25,107 nt of DNA from Lysobacter_K sp043738095 (GCA_043738095.1 JAYSZI010000033.1:1-25107), one strand, 5' to 3'. Counted from the stretch's first letter, positions 1 through 8,118 are shown. The notes: a model not told the origin generated them from the letters alone. Numbers and translations are program-made.

Positions 1-89
1 ACCCGATCCCTTCCCGAACTCGGAAGTGAAACGCACATGCGCCGATGGTAGTGTGGCTTAAGCCATGCAAGAGTAGGTCATCGCCAGGG
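1..89 (+). rRNA. rrf: 5S ribosomal RNA, 3' part (5' end outside window)
   Basis: The first ~89 bases match the conserved 3' two thirds of bacterial 5S rRNA, including the CCGAACTCGGAAGTGAAAC loop region and the GATGGTAGTGTGG segment. The closing strand ends in CGCCAGG, which would pair with the missing 5' end. The gene starts upstream of the window, so this is the tail of an rRNA operon read rightward. The mature 3' end is placed near 89 by analogy with other gammaproteobacterial 5S genes and could be off by a few bases. Confidence 0.95.
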
Positions 90-101
90 GCTTTACCCCT
101 G

Positions 102-134
102 AAACCCCAGCCCACAAGGCTGGGGTTTCTTTTT
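102..134 (+). terminator. Intrinsic terminator of the rRNA operon
   Basis: A perfect 11-bp stem (AAACCCCAGCC, 102-112, with GGCTGGGGTTT, 118-128) closes a CACAA loop. It is followed by CTTTTT. It lies 13 bases after the 5S end. A smaller hairpin, AGGGG/CCCCT (86-100), sits between the two. Confidence 0.93.
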
Positions 135-512
135 GCCTGGCGTTTGGACTGCGTGGAGTTAATCCCGTAGGCCCCACTGAAACTAAAACTTGCTATGGCC
201 GAGATAGTCGATGGGGTATCGGGATACCAAAGACGCTGGATTCTGAGCCGGCCATCGGCCGTGGTGAGTGCATCCATGGCACCGTCTTGGGTACCACCCA
301 GAGGGCTGCTGCTTTCGGGCCGAGGGACTGACGGCTCAATCCCGGTCCAAAGGCCAGCGACTCCAGAAGTTGGACGAACGGCGATGGGCCTTCCGTCGGA
401 GGATTACCGTGCGGCCCAAGGCGTCACCGCGCCTGGCGCGACTCACAAATCTGCCTGACGCCAACCGAACCCAAACGCCCCGCCCGAAAGGTCAGGACAG
501 AACTATCCGTCC
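135..512. other. Spacer without a recognisable gene
   Basis: This 378-bp stretch lies between the rRNA terminator and the rpiA remnant. The open frames here (for example a short one from 195) have an arginine/proline/serine-rich composition typical of non-coding GC-rich DNA, no ribosome binding site and no family resemblance that I recognise. I see no tRNA cloverleaf. An imperfect inverted repeat, AGGAC(494-498)/GTCCT(509-513), abuts the stop codon of the rpiA remnant but has no T-tract on either side. Confidence 0.6.
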
Positions 513-806
513 TCATAGCACCAACGGCCGTTCACCGCCGACGATGACGATGTCTGCTGGGCGGCGCGCGAACAGGCCCACGCTGACCACGCCCGGAATC
601 TGGTTGAGCGTCAGCTCCAGCGCCACCGGGTCGGTAATCGCCAGACCGTGAACATCGAGTATCCAGTTGCCGTTATCCGTCGTGACGCCGTCACGCCAGA
701 CGGGTTGGCCGCGGGCCAAGCGAACGATTTCGCGGGCAACCAGACTGCGCGCCATCGGGATCACCTCGACCGGTAGCGGAAACTTGCCGAGCACGTCGAC
801 GCGTTT
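513..806 (-). pseudogene. rpiA: Ribose-5-phosphate isomerase A, 5'-truncated remnant
   Basis: The translated fragment carries the conserved RpiA C-terminal region: KRVDVLGKFPLPVEVIPMAR, then a TDNGN-x-ILDVHG block, IPGVVSVGLFA and a short tail to a TGA at 513-515. By memory of the E. coli protein (219 residues), this is roughly the last 95 residues. The phosphate-binding GTGST loop and the catalytic region of the N-terminal two thirds are absent. Reading upstream in frame, homology stops at about 806 and a TGA occurs at 828-830. An internal GTG (792-794) could in principle start a 93-residue product, but there is no credible ribosome binding site and the product could not be an active isomerase. 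The break coincides with the promoter of the oppositely oriented lexA2 cassette. An intact rpiA is presumably elsewhere in the genome, which is inference. Confidence 0.85.
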
Positions 807-809
807 GCC

Positions 810-836
810 TTGGCAACCACACCAGTCTCATCTAAT
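810..836 (+). promoter_or_regulatory. Putative promoter of the lexA2-imuAB-dnaE2 operon
   Basis: TTGGCA (810-815) matches the -35 consensus in five of six positions. TCTAAT (831-836) matches the -10 consensus in five of six. The 15-bp spacing is shorter than the optimal 17. Transcription would start near 843-845, immediately before the LexA2 operator, so bound repressor would block the start site. The -35 lies within a few bases of the end of rpiA homology. Confidence 0.5.
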
Positions 837-846
837 GCGGCCAGAT

Positions 847-864
847 GGTGTACAAATGTACACC
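847..864 (+). promoter_or_regulatory. LexA2 operator (SOS box of the GTAC-N4-GTAC type)
   Basis: GGTGTAC-AAAT-GTACACC is a perfect inverted repeat with 7-bp arms. It fits the GTAC-N4-GT(A/G)C operator reported for LexA2 proteins that head imuAB-dnaE2 cassettes, not the E. coli CTGT-N8-ACAG box. It ends two bases before the ATG at 867. The segment ATGTACACCCT (856-866) is repeated in tandem at 867-877, which provides a third GTAC half-site at 869-872 inside the coding sequence. Confidence 0.82.
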
Positions 865-866
865 CT

Positions 867-1475
867 ATGTACACCCTTCCTCCCCAGCGTGCCGCCGTCC
901 TGGCCTTCCTCCGTGACCAGGTGGAACGGCAGGGACGCGCGCCCAGCTTGGCTGAGATCGCCGCGCAGTTTGGCTTTTCCTCGCGCAATGCCGCTCAGAA
1001 GCACGTCAAGGCCTTGGTGGCCGACGGACTTATCCAGTTGGCTCCGGGCCGGAAACGCGGCATCCAGATCGTCGGCAGTCGGGGCAATGCCCAGCAACTG
1101 CTTCTGCCGGTACTGGGACGGGTAGCGGCCGGCCAGCCCATCGGCGCGGACATCGGCCTCGACAAGGAACTCTGGTTGGACCGCACCTTGTTTTCGCTGG
1201 CACCCCATTACCTGCTCCAGGTGCAGGGCGACTCGATGACCGACGACGGCATCCTGGACGGTGATCTGGTCGGCGTGCACCGCACCTCCGACGCGCGCAA
1301 CGGCCAGGTAGTGGTCGCGCGCGTAGATGACGAGATCACCATCAAGCGTTTCGAACGTGGCGAGAAGATCATCCGCCTGCTGCCACGTAATCCTTCCCAT
1401 GAGCCCATCGTGGTGGAGCCCCATCAGGACTTCGCCATCGAAGGGGTTTACTGCGGATTGATCAGGCAAGGCTGA
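867..1475 (+). CDS. lexA2: LexA2-type SOS repressor / S24 autoprotease
   Basis: This 202-residue repressor should control the downstream mutagenesis genes. Residues 1-70 form the winged helix-turn-helix (PSLAEIAAQFGFSSRNAAQKH lies in the recognition helix region). The self-cleavage site is Ala88-Gly89 in GRVAAGQP. The S24 catalytic pair is Ser123 (GDSMTDDGI) and Lys160 (EITIKRF). Length and order match LexA. The frame extends upstream to a TTG at 810, but that would place the promoter and operator inside the gene, so ATG 867 is preferred. No clear Shine-Dalgarno precedes ATG 867, which is unusual. The stop overlaps the imuA start by one base (TGATG), so the four genes are probably one translationally coupled operon. 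It is assigned to the LexA2 class because of the operator type and the cassette context. Confidence 0.93.
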   Translation: MYTLPPQRAAVLAFLRDQVERQGRAPSLAEIAAQFGFSSRNAAQKHVKALVADGLIQLAPGRKRGIQIVGSRGNAQQLLLPVLGRVAAGQPIGADIGLDKELWLDRTLFSLAPHYLLQVQGDSMTDDGILDGDLVGVHRTSDARNGQVVVARVDDEITIKRFERGEKIIRLLPRNPSHEPIVVEPHQDFAIEGVYCGLIRQG

Positions 1476-2086
1476 TGGGCGCCGTCGTCGCACTGGAAAC
1501 CTTGTTGACCGCGCAGACGCTGTGGCATGCCGGGCGTAGTGCGAAGCTCAGCGCCGACGGCGAACCTACCGGCCACGCCGCACTCGATGCGCTGCTGCCC
1601 CAACGCGGTTGGCCGCGCCGCGCACTTACGGAACTGCTGTTGCCGGCCGATGGGGTCGGCGAGCTTGAGCTGCTGTTTCCTGCGCTGGCGCGCCTGAGCC
1701 GGGCCGGGCATCCGGTCGTGGTGATCGCACCGCCCTACATTCCGTATGCGCCCGCCTGGCAAGCCGCTGGCGTGGACCTGTCACGGCTGGAAATCGTGGA
1801 CGCCTCGCCGCGCGATGCGCTCTGGGCTTTCGAGCAATGCCTGCGCAGCGGTGCCTGTGCCGCCGTGCTGGGCTGGCCGCAGCAAGCCGATACGCCATCG
1901 CTGCGCCGCCTGCAGGTCGCGGCCGACAGCGGGGATTGTCTGGGCTTTGCTTTACGCGACCGCAAGCATGCTGCCAACGCATCGCCTGCCGCATTGCGCA
2001 TGGAGCAATCCCGCGGGCAATGGCATGTACGCAAATGCCGGGGCGGACAGCTGCCTTCAAGTGCCTTCACGCTGGCGGCGCATTGA
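1475..2086 (+). CDS. imuA: ImuA, RecA/SulA-like component of the mutasome
   Basis: The 203-residue product starts at the ATG overlapping the lexA2 stop. The GHAALDALLPQRGWPRRALT segment (about residues 32-51) resembles the approach to the RecA nucleotide-binding loop. However, the GxxxxGKT Walker A that follows in RecA is replaced by LLLPADGVGE, as expected for ImuA/SulA-like proteins. The C-terminal RGGQLPSSAFTL is typical of ImuA. In characterised cassettes ImuA is needed, together with ImuB and DnaE2, for damage-induced mutagenesis and contacts ImuB; that role is taken from the family. The gene lies between lexA2 and imuB, with 9 bases to the next start codon. Confidence 0.88.
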   Translation: MGAVVALETLLTAQTLWHAGRSAKLSADGEPTGHAALDALLPQRGWPRRALTELLLPADGVGELELLFPALARLSRAGHPVVVIAPPYIPYAPAWQAAGVDLSRLEIVDASPRDALWAFEQCLRSGACAAVLGWPQQADTPSLRRLQVAADSGDCLGFALRDRKHAANASPAALRMEQSRGQWHVRKCRGGQLPSSAFTLAAH

Positions 2087-2095
2087 GCCTCGCGC

Positions 2096-3505
2096 ATGCT
2101 GTGGGCCTGCATACTGCTGCCGCAGCTGGCGCTGGATTCCGTCCTTCGGCGTTTGCCCGATCCTGAAAAGCCGCTCGCGCTGGTCAGTGGCCCGGTGCAC
2201 CTGCGCAGCCTGCATGCGGTCAATGCCAATGCCGCCAAAGGTGGGTTGAAACCGGGCATGCGCTTGTCCGCCGCGCATGCCTTGATGGCCGACGTGGCGA
2301 CGGTCATCCATGACGCGCAGGCCGAAGCGCGTTGGCATCGATTCCTCGCCGCGTGGGCCTATCGGCACAGCTCGCTGGTCAGCGCGCAATGGCCGGGGTG
2401 CGTGATGCTGGAAGCACGCGCCAGTTTCCGGCTCCTGGGGCCGTGGCCGCGGTTCGAGGCGCGCCTGCGCGAGGAGCTGAGCGCATTGGGATTTACCCAT
2501 CGCATTGCTTTGGCGCCTACGCCACGCGCCGCCCGGGTGCTGGCGGGATTGCGCGACGGACTGGCGGTGACCTCCGCGCCTGCCATGCACGATCTGCTGG
2601 CCAAAGTCCCCGTGCGGCGTGCCGCGCTGCCCGATGGCAGCGGCGAACGCCTGCATCGCACGGGTATCGGCGACCTGCGCACTTTGCGCGGCTTGCCACG
2701 CGACGGCCTGCGCCGGCGATTTGGCATCGAACTGCTCGAGCACCTGGACCGCCTGTATGGCGAGGCCGACGATCCATTGGTGTATTACGTACCGCCGGAT
2801 CATTTCGACAGCCGTATCGAACTGGGCTTTGAGGTCGAACACCATCCGCCGCTGCTGTTTCCACTGCGACGCCTGATCAACGACCTGTGCACCTTTCTCT
2901 CCATCCGCGATGGCGGCGTGCAGCGCTTCGTGCTGCGGCTGGAGCACGAAGGGCAGCACACCGACGTGGAGGTGGGCCTGCTGGCGGCCGAACGCGAGCC
3001 GGCGATGCTGTTCGAGCTCACCCGCAACCGGCTGGAACGGGTGGCGATTCCCAAGCCCGTGGTGGCCATGCGCTTGCTGGCACGGGAACTGCCGCCGTTC
3101 GTGCCCGCTTCGCGCGACCTGTTCGACACGCGGGCACAACAGGCGTTGCCTTGGTCCCAACTGCGCGAGCGTCTGCGAGCACGCCTCGGCGACGAGGCGG
3201 TCTATCGCGTCGTGCCTGCGGGCGATCCACGGCCGGAACGTGCGTGGCGTCGCGACGACGGCCGACCATGGCTGAAACCGACGCTGCCGCCCCGCCCAAG
3301 CTGGTTGCTCAGGCAGCCCATACCGCTGCGTGGCCACGACCTGCGCATTGTCTACGGTCCGGAACGGCTGGAAAGCGGATGGTGGGATGGCGAGGACGCG
3401 CGCCGCGATTACTACGTGCTGGAAACGTCGCAGGGCCAGCGCGCCTGGGCCTTCGCACCGGTGGGTCGGCGTGACAGTTGGATGCTGCACGGGTGGTTTG
3501 CGTGA
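2096..3505 (+). CDS. imuB: ImuB, inactive Y-family polymerase homologue (mutasome hub)
   Basis: The 469-residue protein begins MLWACILLPQLALD, where active Y-family polymerases have the first metal-binding DxD motif. Those acidic residues are absent, and the later SxDE motif is not seen either (the equivalent region reads SLVSAQWPGCVMLEARAS). It is therefore expected to be catalytically dead and to act as an adaptor. A pentapeptide QALPW (residues 349-353) in the C-terminal part fits a beta-clamp binding motif at the position where ImuB proteins carry one. By family knowledge, ImuB links the sliding clamp, ImuA and DnaE2. Start ATG 2096 is 9 bases after imuA. Its TGA overlaps the dnaE2 GTG start (GTGA, 3502-3505). 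The length is normal for the family. Confidence 0.93.
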   Translation: MLWACILLPQLALDSVLRRLPDPEKPLALVSGPVHLRSLHAVNANAAKGGLKPGMRLSAAHALMADVATVIHDAQAEARWHRFLAAWAYRHSSLVSAQWPGCVMLEARASFRLLGPWPRFEARLREELSALGFTHRIALAPTPRAARVLAGLRDGLAVTSAPAMHDLLAKVPVRRAALPDGSGERLHRTGIGDLRTLRGLPRDGLRRRFGIELLEHLDRLYGEADDPLVYYVPPDHFDSRIELGFEVEHHPPLLFPLRRLINDLCTFLSIRDGGVQRFVLRLEHEGQHTDVEVGLLAAEREPAMLFELTRNRLERVAIPKPVVAMRLLARELPPFVPASRDLFDTRAQQALPWSQLRERLRARLGDEAVYRVVPAGDPRPERAWRRDDGRPWLKPTLPPRPSWLLRQPIPLRGHDLRIVYGPERLESGWWDGEDARRDYYVLETSQGQRAWAFAPVGRRDSWMLHGWFA

Positions 3506-6500
3506 GCGGGAATGGCCCCGATGGGGTGGACCGCGATACGCCCGGGGGCCGCCCATCACGTGCGATCGAGGTGGCCGGGCGCATGCGCATCGCCGCCAAT
3601 GACGATGGGCATGCCGAGGAATTCCCTGCTTACGCGGAACTCCATTGCGTGTCCGATTTTTCCTTCCTGCGCGGCGCCGCCAGCGCGGAGGAATTGTTCA
3701 CGCGTGCCGTGCACTGTGGTTACGAGGCGCTGGCGATCACCGACGAATGCTCACTGGCGGGCATCGTGCGCGCCTACGAGGCGTCGCGTGCCAGTGGACT
3801 GAGGCTGGTCGTCGGCAGCGAGTTCCGCCTGGAAGACGGCCTGCGCCTGGTGCTGCTGGTGGAGACGCTGGGCGGCTACACGCAACTGTGCGAATTGATC
3901 ACCCTGGCACGCCGCGCGGCAGGCAAAGGACGCTATCGGCTCACACGCGCCGATGTCCAAGCGCAGTTCCTCAACACGCCGCCGGGCGTATTCGCGCTAT
4001 GGCTGTCGGCCGGCGATGCATTGGCGGAGCAAGGCGCGTGGCTGCGTGAGGTGTTCGGTGGGTGCGCTTTCCTGGCCGTAGAGTTGCATCGAGAAGCAGA
4101 CAACACGGCGCAGCTGTCATCCCTGCTTGCCCTTGCCCATGCCTTGCAGCTGCAGCCCGTGGCCACGGGTGACGTGCACATGGCGGTGCGCCGCCAGCGC
4201 GTACTGCAGGACACCATGACGGCCATTCGCCACGGCCAGCCGTTGGCTGACTGCGGCGCGCATCTGTTCCGCAATGGCGAACGCCACCTGCGCACGCGCC
4301 GCGCGTTGGGCAATATCTATCCGCATGCACTGCTGCAGTCGTCGGTGGCGTTGGCACGCCGCTGCACATTCAGCATGGACCAGATCCGCTACCGCTATCC
4401 GGCTGAGCTGGTGCCCGAAGGAGAAACGCCGGCCACCCATCTGCGCGCTTTGACCAAAGCAGGCATGCACTACCGTTGGCCCGAAGGCGCACCCACTGCC
4501 ATCGTTGTGCAGATAGAAAAGGAACTCGCGCTCATCGCGGTGAAGCAGTACGAGGCGTTTTTTCTCACCGTGGAGGACATCGTGCGTTTCGCGCGCAGCC
4601 GCAACATCCTCTGCCAGGGCCGGGGGTCGGCAGCCAACTCGGCGGTCTGTTATGCGCTGGGCATCACGGCGGTCCACCCGAGCGAAAGCCGCTTGTTGAT
4701 GGCGCGTTTCATTTCGGTCGAGCGCGATGAACCGCCGGACATCGACGTGGACTTCGAGCATGAGCGTCGCGAGGAAGTGCTGCAGTACGTCTACCGCAAA
4801 TACGGACGCACGCGCGCCGCGCTGGCCGCCACCGTCATCTGCTACCGCGGCAAGAGCGCGGTGCGCGACGTGGCCAAGGCGTTCGGCTTGCCGGACGACC
4901 AGATCGCGTTGCTGTCGGGATGCTTTAGCTGGGGCAACGGCACGACCCCGATGGAGCAACGGTTGGCCGAAGCCGGTTTCGACCACACCAATCCATTGAT
5001 CGCGCGCGTGCTGGCGGTGAGCGCCGCCTTGAATGGCCACCCGCGCCACCTGTCGCAGCATGTCGGCGGCTTCGTGATTTCCGATGCTCCGCTGTGGACG
5101 GTGGTGCCCGTGGAAAACGCGGCGATGAACGACCGCACCATCATCCAGTGGGACAAGGACGATCTGGCGACAATGAAACTGCTCAAGGTCGATTGCCTGG
5201 CGTTGGGCATGCTGACTTGCATTCGCAAGGCGGTAGCGCTGGTGGAAAAACATCGCGGTTATGCGATCGATATCGCCAAGATCCCCACCGACGACCCGCC
5301 CACGTACGCGATGATCCAGGCCGCCGACACCGTGGGCGTGTTCCAGATTGAATCGCGCGCGCAGATGAGCATGCTGCCCAGGCTCAAGCCGAAGTGCTTC
5401 TATGACTTGGTGGTTGAAGTGGCCATCGTGCGGCCCGGCCCCATCCAGGGCGGCATGGTGCATCCCTACCTGCAGCGGCGCATGGGGCGTGAGGCGGTGA
5501 CCTATCCCTCGCCGCAGATGAAGGAAATCCTCGGACCCACCCTGGGCGTGCCGCTGTTCCAGGAGCAGGTCATGGAACTGGTCATGCACGCCGCGGACTA
5601 CACCGACGGCGAAGCGGACCAGTTGCGGCGGTCGATGGCCGCATGGAAGTCCGGCGGCGACATGGAACCCCATCGCCTGCGCGTGCGTCAGAAAATGACC
5701 GAAAAAGGCTATGCCCCAGATTTCATCGAGCAGATATTCGAGCAGATCAAGGGATTTGGGTCCTACGGATTCCCACAGAGCCACGCGGCCTCGTTCGCCA
5801 AGCTGGTGTTGATCAGCTGCTGGTTAAAGCGTCACGAGCCGGCTGCATTTGTGTGCGGCCTTCTCAATGCGCAACCCATGGGGTTCTATACGCCCAGCCA
5901 GATCATGCAGGACGCGCGTCGCACACGCGGCAAACGGCGGGGTGTCGAATTCCTGCCGGTGGATGTGATGCACAGCGATTGGGACAACACGTTGCGGGGG
6001 GGAGCCCTGCGGAGCGGTGAAAGCGACGGAGAGCAGCCGGCCATACGTTTGGGTTTGCGGCAGGTCTGCGGATTCTCGGAGCGGGCGGCACACATGCTTA
6101 GCCGCGCCCGCGCCCAAAGCCCTTTCCGTGATGTTCCCGACCTGTGCCTGCGTGCAGGCCTGGATGAGAAGTCACGCAATGCGCTGGCTGAAGCGGGCGC
6201 GTTGCAGGGTTTGGTGGGCAACCGCAACCACGCACGCTGGGCCGTGGCGGGGGTCGAACGGGAGCGCCCGCTGTTCCTCGGCAGTCCGGATGAGGCGGTG
6301 ATCGAGCTGCCTCTGCCCACCGTAGGCCAAGACATGCTGGCCGACTATCGCGCACTGGGGCTGACGTTGGGCGCGCATCCGATGTCACTGCTACGGGACA
6401 GACTTCGTGCACGCCGCCTGCTGGGTTCGCGCGACCTACAGGACCAACGTCACGGCAGCCACGTTCATGCCGTGGGTCTGGTCACCAACCGCCAGCGGCC

Positions 6501-6738
6501 GGCAACTGCGCAGGGGACGATGTTCGTCACCCTGGAAGACGAACACGGCATGATCAATGTGGTGGTTTGGGAACACGTCGCGCTACGCCGGCGCAAGGCA
6601 TTGCTGGGCGCCCGCCTACTGGCGGTGCGCGGGCGTTGGGAACGGGTGGATGGCGTGGTCCATCTGATCGCACAGGACATGCAGGATTTGAGCGATCTGC
6701 TGGCCGGCCTGCGCACTTCTTCGCGGGATTTCCACTGA
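3502..6738 (+). CDS. dnaE2: Error-prone DNA polymerase III alpha subunit DnaE2 (ImuC)
   Basis: This C-family polymerase has about 1078 residues, within the DnaE2 range. An N-terminal PHP domain begins around residue 45 (YAELHCVSDFSFLRGAAS). The palm carries PDIDVDFE, with Asp413 and Asp415 as the metal ligands, and a third acidic residue, Asp564, in LKVDCLALGML. Helix-hairpin-helix and OB-fold regions follow (QRPATAQGTMFVTLEDEHG near the end). It performs translesion synthesis in concert with ImuA and ImuB. The GTG at 3502 is chosen because it overlaps the imuB stop by four bases. The frame is open further upstream to 3478, but that would overlap imuB more. Codon use appears somewhat richer in TTG/CGT than in the efflux genes, judged by eye and not computed. 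A terminator follows at once. Confidence 0.96.
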   Translation: MSGNGPDGVDRDTPGGRPSRAIEVAGRMRIAANDDGHAEEFPAYAELHCVSDFSFLRGAASAEELFTRAVHCGYEALAITDECSLAGIVRAYEASRASGLRLVVGSEFRLEDGLRLVLLVETLGGYTQLCELITLARRAAGKGRYRLTRADVQAQFLNTPPGVFALWLSAGDALAEQGAWLREVFGGCAFLAVELHREADNTAQLSSLLALAHALQLQPVATGDVHMAVRRQRVLQDTMTAIRHGQPLADCGAHLFRNGERHLRTRRALGNIYPHALLQSSVALARRCTFSMDQIRYRYPAELVPEGETPATHLRALTKAGMHYRWPEGAPTAIVVQIEKELALIAVKQYEAFFLTVEDIVRFARSRNILCQGRGSAANSAVCYALGITAVHPSESRLLMARFISVERDEPPDIDVDFEHERREEVLQYVYRKYGRTRAALAATVICYRGKSAVRDVAKAFGLPDDQIALLSGCFSWGNGTTPMEQRLAEAGFDHTNPLIARVLAVSAALNGHPRHLSQHVGGFVISDAPLWTVVPVENAAMNDRTIIQWDKDDLATMKLLKVDCLALGMLTCIRKAVALVEKHRGYAIDIAKIPTDDPPTYAMIQAADTVGVFQIESRAQMSMLPRLKPKCFYDLVVEVAIVRPGPIQGGMVHPYLQRRMGREAVTYPSPQMKEILGPTLGVPLFQEQVMELVMHAADYTDGEADQLRRSMAAWKSGGDMEPHRLRVRQKMTEKGYAPDFIEQIFEQIKGFGSYGFPQSHAASFAKLVLISCWLKRHEPAAFVCGLLNAQPMGFYTPSQIMQDARRTRGKRRGVEFLPVDVMHSDWDNTLRGGALRSGESDGEQPAIRLGLRQVCGFSERAAHMLSRARAQSPFRDVPDLCLRAGLDEKSRNALAEAGALQGLVGNRNHARWAVAGVERERPLFLGSPDEAVIELPLPTVGQDMLADYRALGLTLGAHPMSLLRDRLRARRLLGSRDLQDQRHGSHVHAVGLVTNRQRPATAQGTMFVTLEDEHGMINVVVWEHVALRRRKALLGARLLAVRGRWERVDGVVHLIAQDMQDLSDLLAGLRTSSRDFH

Positions 6739-6739
6739 G

Positions 6740-6769
6740 GCCGGGGGCGTCTGCCCTTGCCGGCTTTTT
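6740..6769 (+). terminator. Intrinsic terminator of the mutagenesis operon
   Basis: The hairpin begins one base after the dnaE2 stop. GCCGG (6740-6744) pairs with CCGGC (6760-6764), and GGGC (6745-6748) pairs with GCCC (6753-6756), with a TTG bulge on the 3' side and a GTCT loop. TTTTT follows at 6765-6769. Confidence 0.85.
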
Positions 6770-7155
6770 GCTGCAGGGCCGTGATGTAACTGGTGGAAGC
6801 CGCCGTGGCTGCAACGCCCTCAATGACGTCGGGAATGAGGTTTGGCCGGAGGCGGGCTGTCTTCGCGTCCCTGAACCAAGGGATGAAGCTTCGACCGCCC
6901 TGCCCACAGCCTGTTTCGTTCGGTGTGCTTCTGCCGTCGTCGCACCATTAATCGCATAACGGCGGCATTCGTTCCCGCTCATCAGGCGGCAGCTCCTTAG
7001 ACATCACCCGCCATAACGAGCGCATGGGGGTTTTTCATCCACCTGCTAAGGCGCAGACTTCATGCGCAACACCTTGGGTCGATGAAGGCCTGCAGGCTCA
7101 CCTCATCAGCACGCGATTTCTGCGACAAAGCCTCCACATTTTTCCGGAGCTTTCC
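6770..7155. other. Spacer between the mutagenesis operon and the DUF1206 gene
   Basis: No gene can be supported in these ~386 bases. One plus-strand frame is open into the DUF1206 gene from 7024, but the extra 44 residues do not look like a membrane-protein N-terminus. The minus-strand frame here is arginine/proline-rich and has no ribosome binding site. The stretch presumably contains the promoter of the next gene, but no convincing -35/-10 pair is visible. Confidence 0.6.
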
Positions 7156-7971
7156 ATGAACCAGTCGATTACCGATGCAGGTACCGCGGCCGCGCAGCGG
7201 GTCGCTGCATGGGTCCCGCCGCTGGCGCGGTTAGGTTATGCCGCCAAAGGGGTGGTTTACGGTCTGGTGGGCGCCATTGCGGTCAAGGCCGCGATGGCAT
7301 CAGGCAAGGCCGAAGGCACCACCGGGGCACTGGCGTCGTTGCGCGACGAAAGCGGTGGGCGGCTGGTGTTGGTTCTGATCGCTGCGGGGCTGGTCGCGCA
7401 CGTGATCTGGCGAGTGGTCCAAGCCCTGCTGGACCCGGAACATCCGGGCGGCAACGACCCCAAGCGGGTCGGTATGCGTCTTTTTTACATGCTGAGCGCG
7501 GTGATCTATGGGTCGCTCGCCGCCACGGCGTGGCAGTTGAGTCGCGACGTGCATGCCGGCTCCGGCGACACACATGTGACCTGGGTGGCCTGGCTGCTCG
7601 CCAAACCATTTGGCGCCCTCCTGGTCATGGCCGCCGGCTTGGCGGTCTTCGGGTACGGCCTGCACCAGCTCTGGAAGGCATGGCAGGGCGACGTGAACAA
7701 GCGTATGCAACCCAGCCCCGAAACATCGCGGGGTGTGCGCCTCCTGGGCCGTATCGGTACGGCGGCGCGGGGTCTGGTGTTCCTGCCCATTGGTTGGTTC
7801 GTCTTCACCGCAGGCCGTCACTACCGGGCCGAGCAGATGGCGGACACCGGCGATGTCCTGAAGATGATCGAGCACGGCGGCCTGCTCGCGGCCGTCGGCC
7901 TGGGCCTGCTCGCGTACGGCCTGCATCAGATCGCCAAGGCCATGTACCGGCGTATCCAGCGGCCGCTGTAG
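7156..7971 (+). CDS. DUF1206 family integral membrane protein
   Basis: The 271-residue protein has six predicted membrane helices in three repeated units. Each unit opens with a glycine/aromatic signature: LARLGYAAKGVVYGLVGAIA (about residues 24-43), the RLFYMLSAVIYGSLAA unit in the middle, and RIGTAARGLVFLPIGWFVF in the third. This threefold architecture is characteristic of DUF1206; no function is established for the family. The start is ATG 7156 because GGAG (7146-7149) sits at a good distance upstream and the hydrophobic domain follows. A frame open from 7024 is rejected. It is a single-gene unit with a terminator about 150 bases downstream. Confidence 0.88.
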   Translation: MNQSITDAGTAAAQRVAAWVPPLARLGYAAKGVVYGLVGAIAVKAAMASGKAEGTTGALASLRDESGGRLVLVLIAAGLVAHVIWRVVQALLDPEHPGGNDPKRVGMRLFYMLSAVIYGSLAATAWQLSRDVHAGSGDTHVTWVAWLLAKPFGALLVMAAGLAVFGYGLHQLWKAWQGDVNKRMQPSPETSRGVRLLGRIGTAARGLVFLPIGWFVFTAGRHYRAEQMADTGDVLKMIEHGGLLAAVGLGLLAYGLHQIAKAMYRRIQRPL

Positions 7972-8118
7972 CGCTCATCGAGCAAGGCATCAATCGCACG
8001 CCCCAGAGCATGCCCAGTGGACCCAGTTTGCTCAGCACAAACACTTGAGAATTGCGGGGCCATTCTTCAAAAGGCTCCGCTGTGCCGGGCAGCACTGTGG
8101 GTTGGTGACGATTCCTGG

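Noticed and set aside
86..100. AGGGG/CCCCT hairpin as the main rRNA terminator
   Set aside because: The stem is only five base pairs and has no T-run. The 11-bp stem at 102-134 with TTTTT is the better terminator; the small hairpin is more likely part of the 5S processing region.
195..651. Two overlapping plus-strand frames after the rRNA operon
   Set aside because: The second overlaps the rpiA remnant on the opposite strand. Both are composition-driven, lack ribosome binding sites and show no recognisable domain.
810..866. TTG at 810 as the lexA2 start
   Set aside because: It would put the predicted promoter and the LexA2 operator inside the coding sequence. The extra 19 residues do not resemble LexA, and ATG 867 begins the normal N-terminus.
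2057..3559. 500-codon minus-strand open frame opposite imuB
   Set aside because: It is the antisense shadow of a clearly recognisable gene. The deduced protein is His/Gln/Arg-rich with no family pattern, as expected for the complementary strand of GC-rich codons.
4117..5784. 555-codon minus-strand open frame opposite dnaE2
   Set aside because: The plus strand carries the conserved DnaE2 palm including PDIDVDFE. The antisense product has no domain and no ribosome binding site.
7024..7155. 44-residue upstream extension of the DUF1206 protein
   Set aside because: The extension is hydrophilic and unlike the family N-terminus, and a good ribosome binding site precedes ATG 7156.
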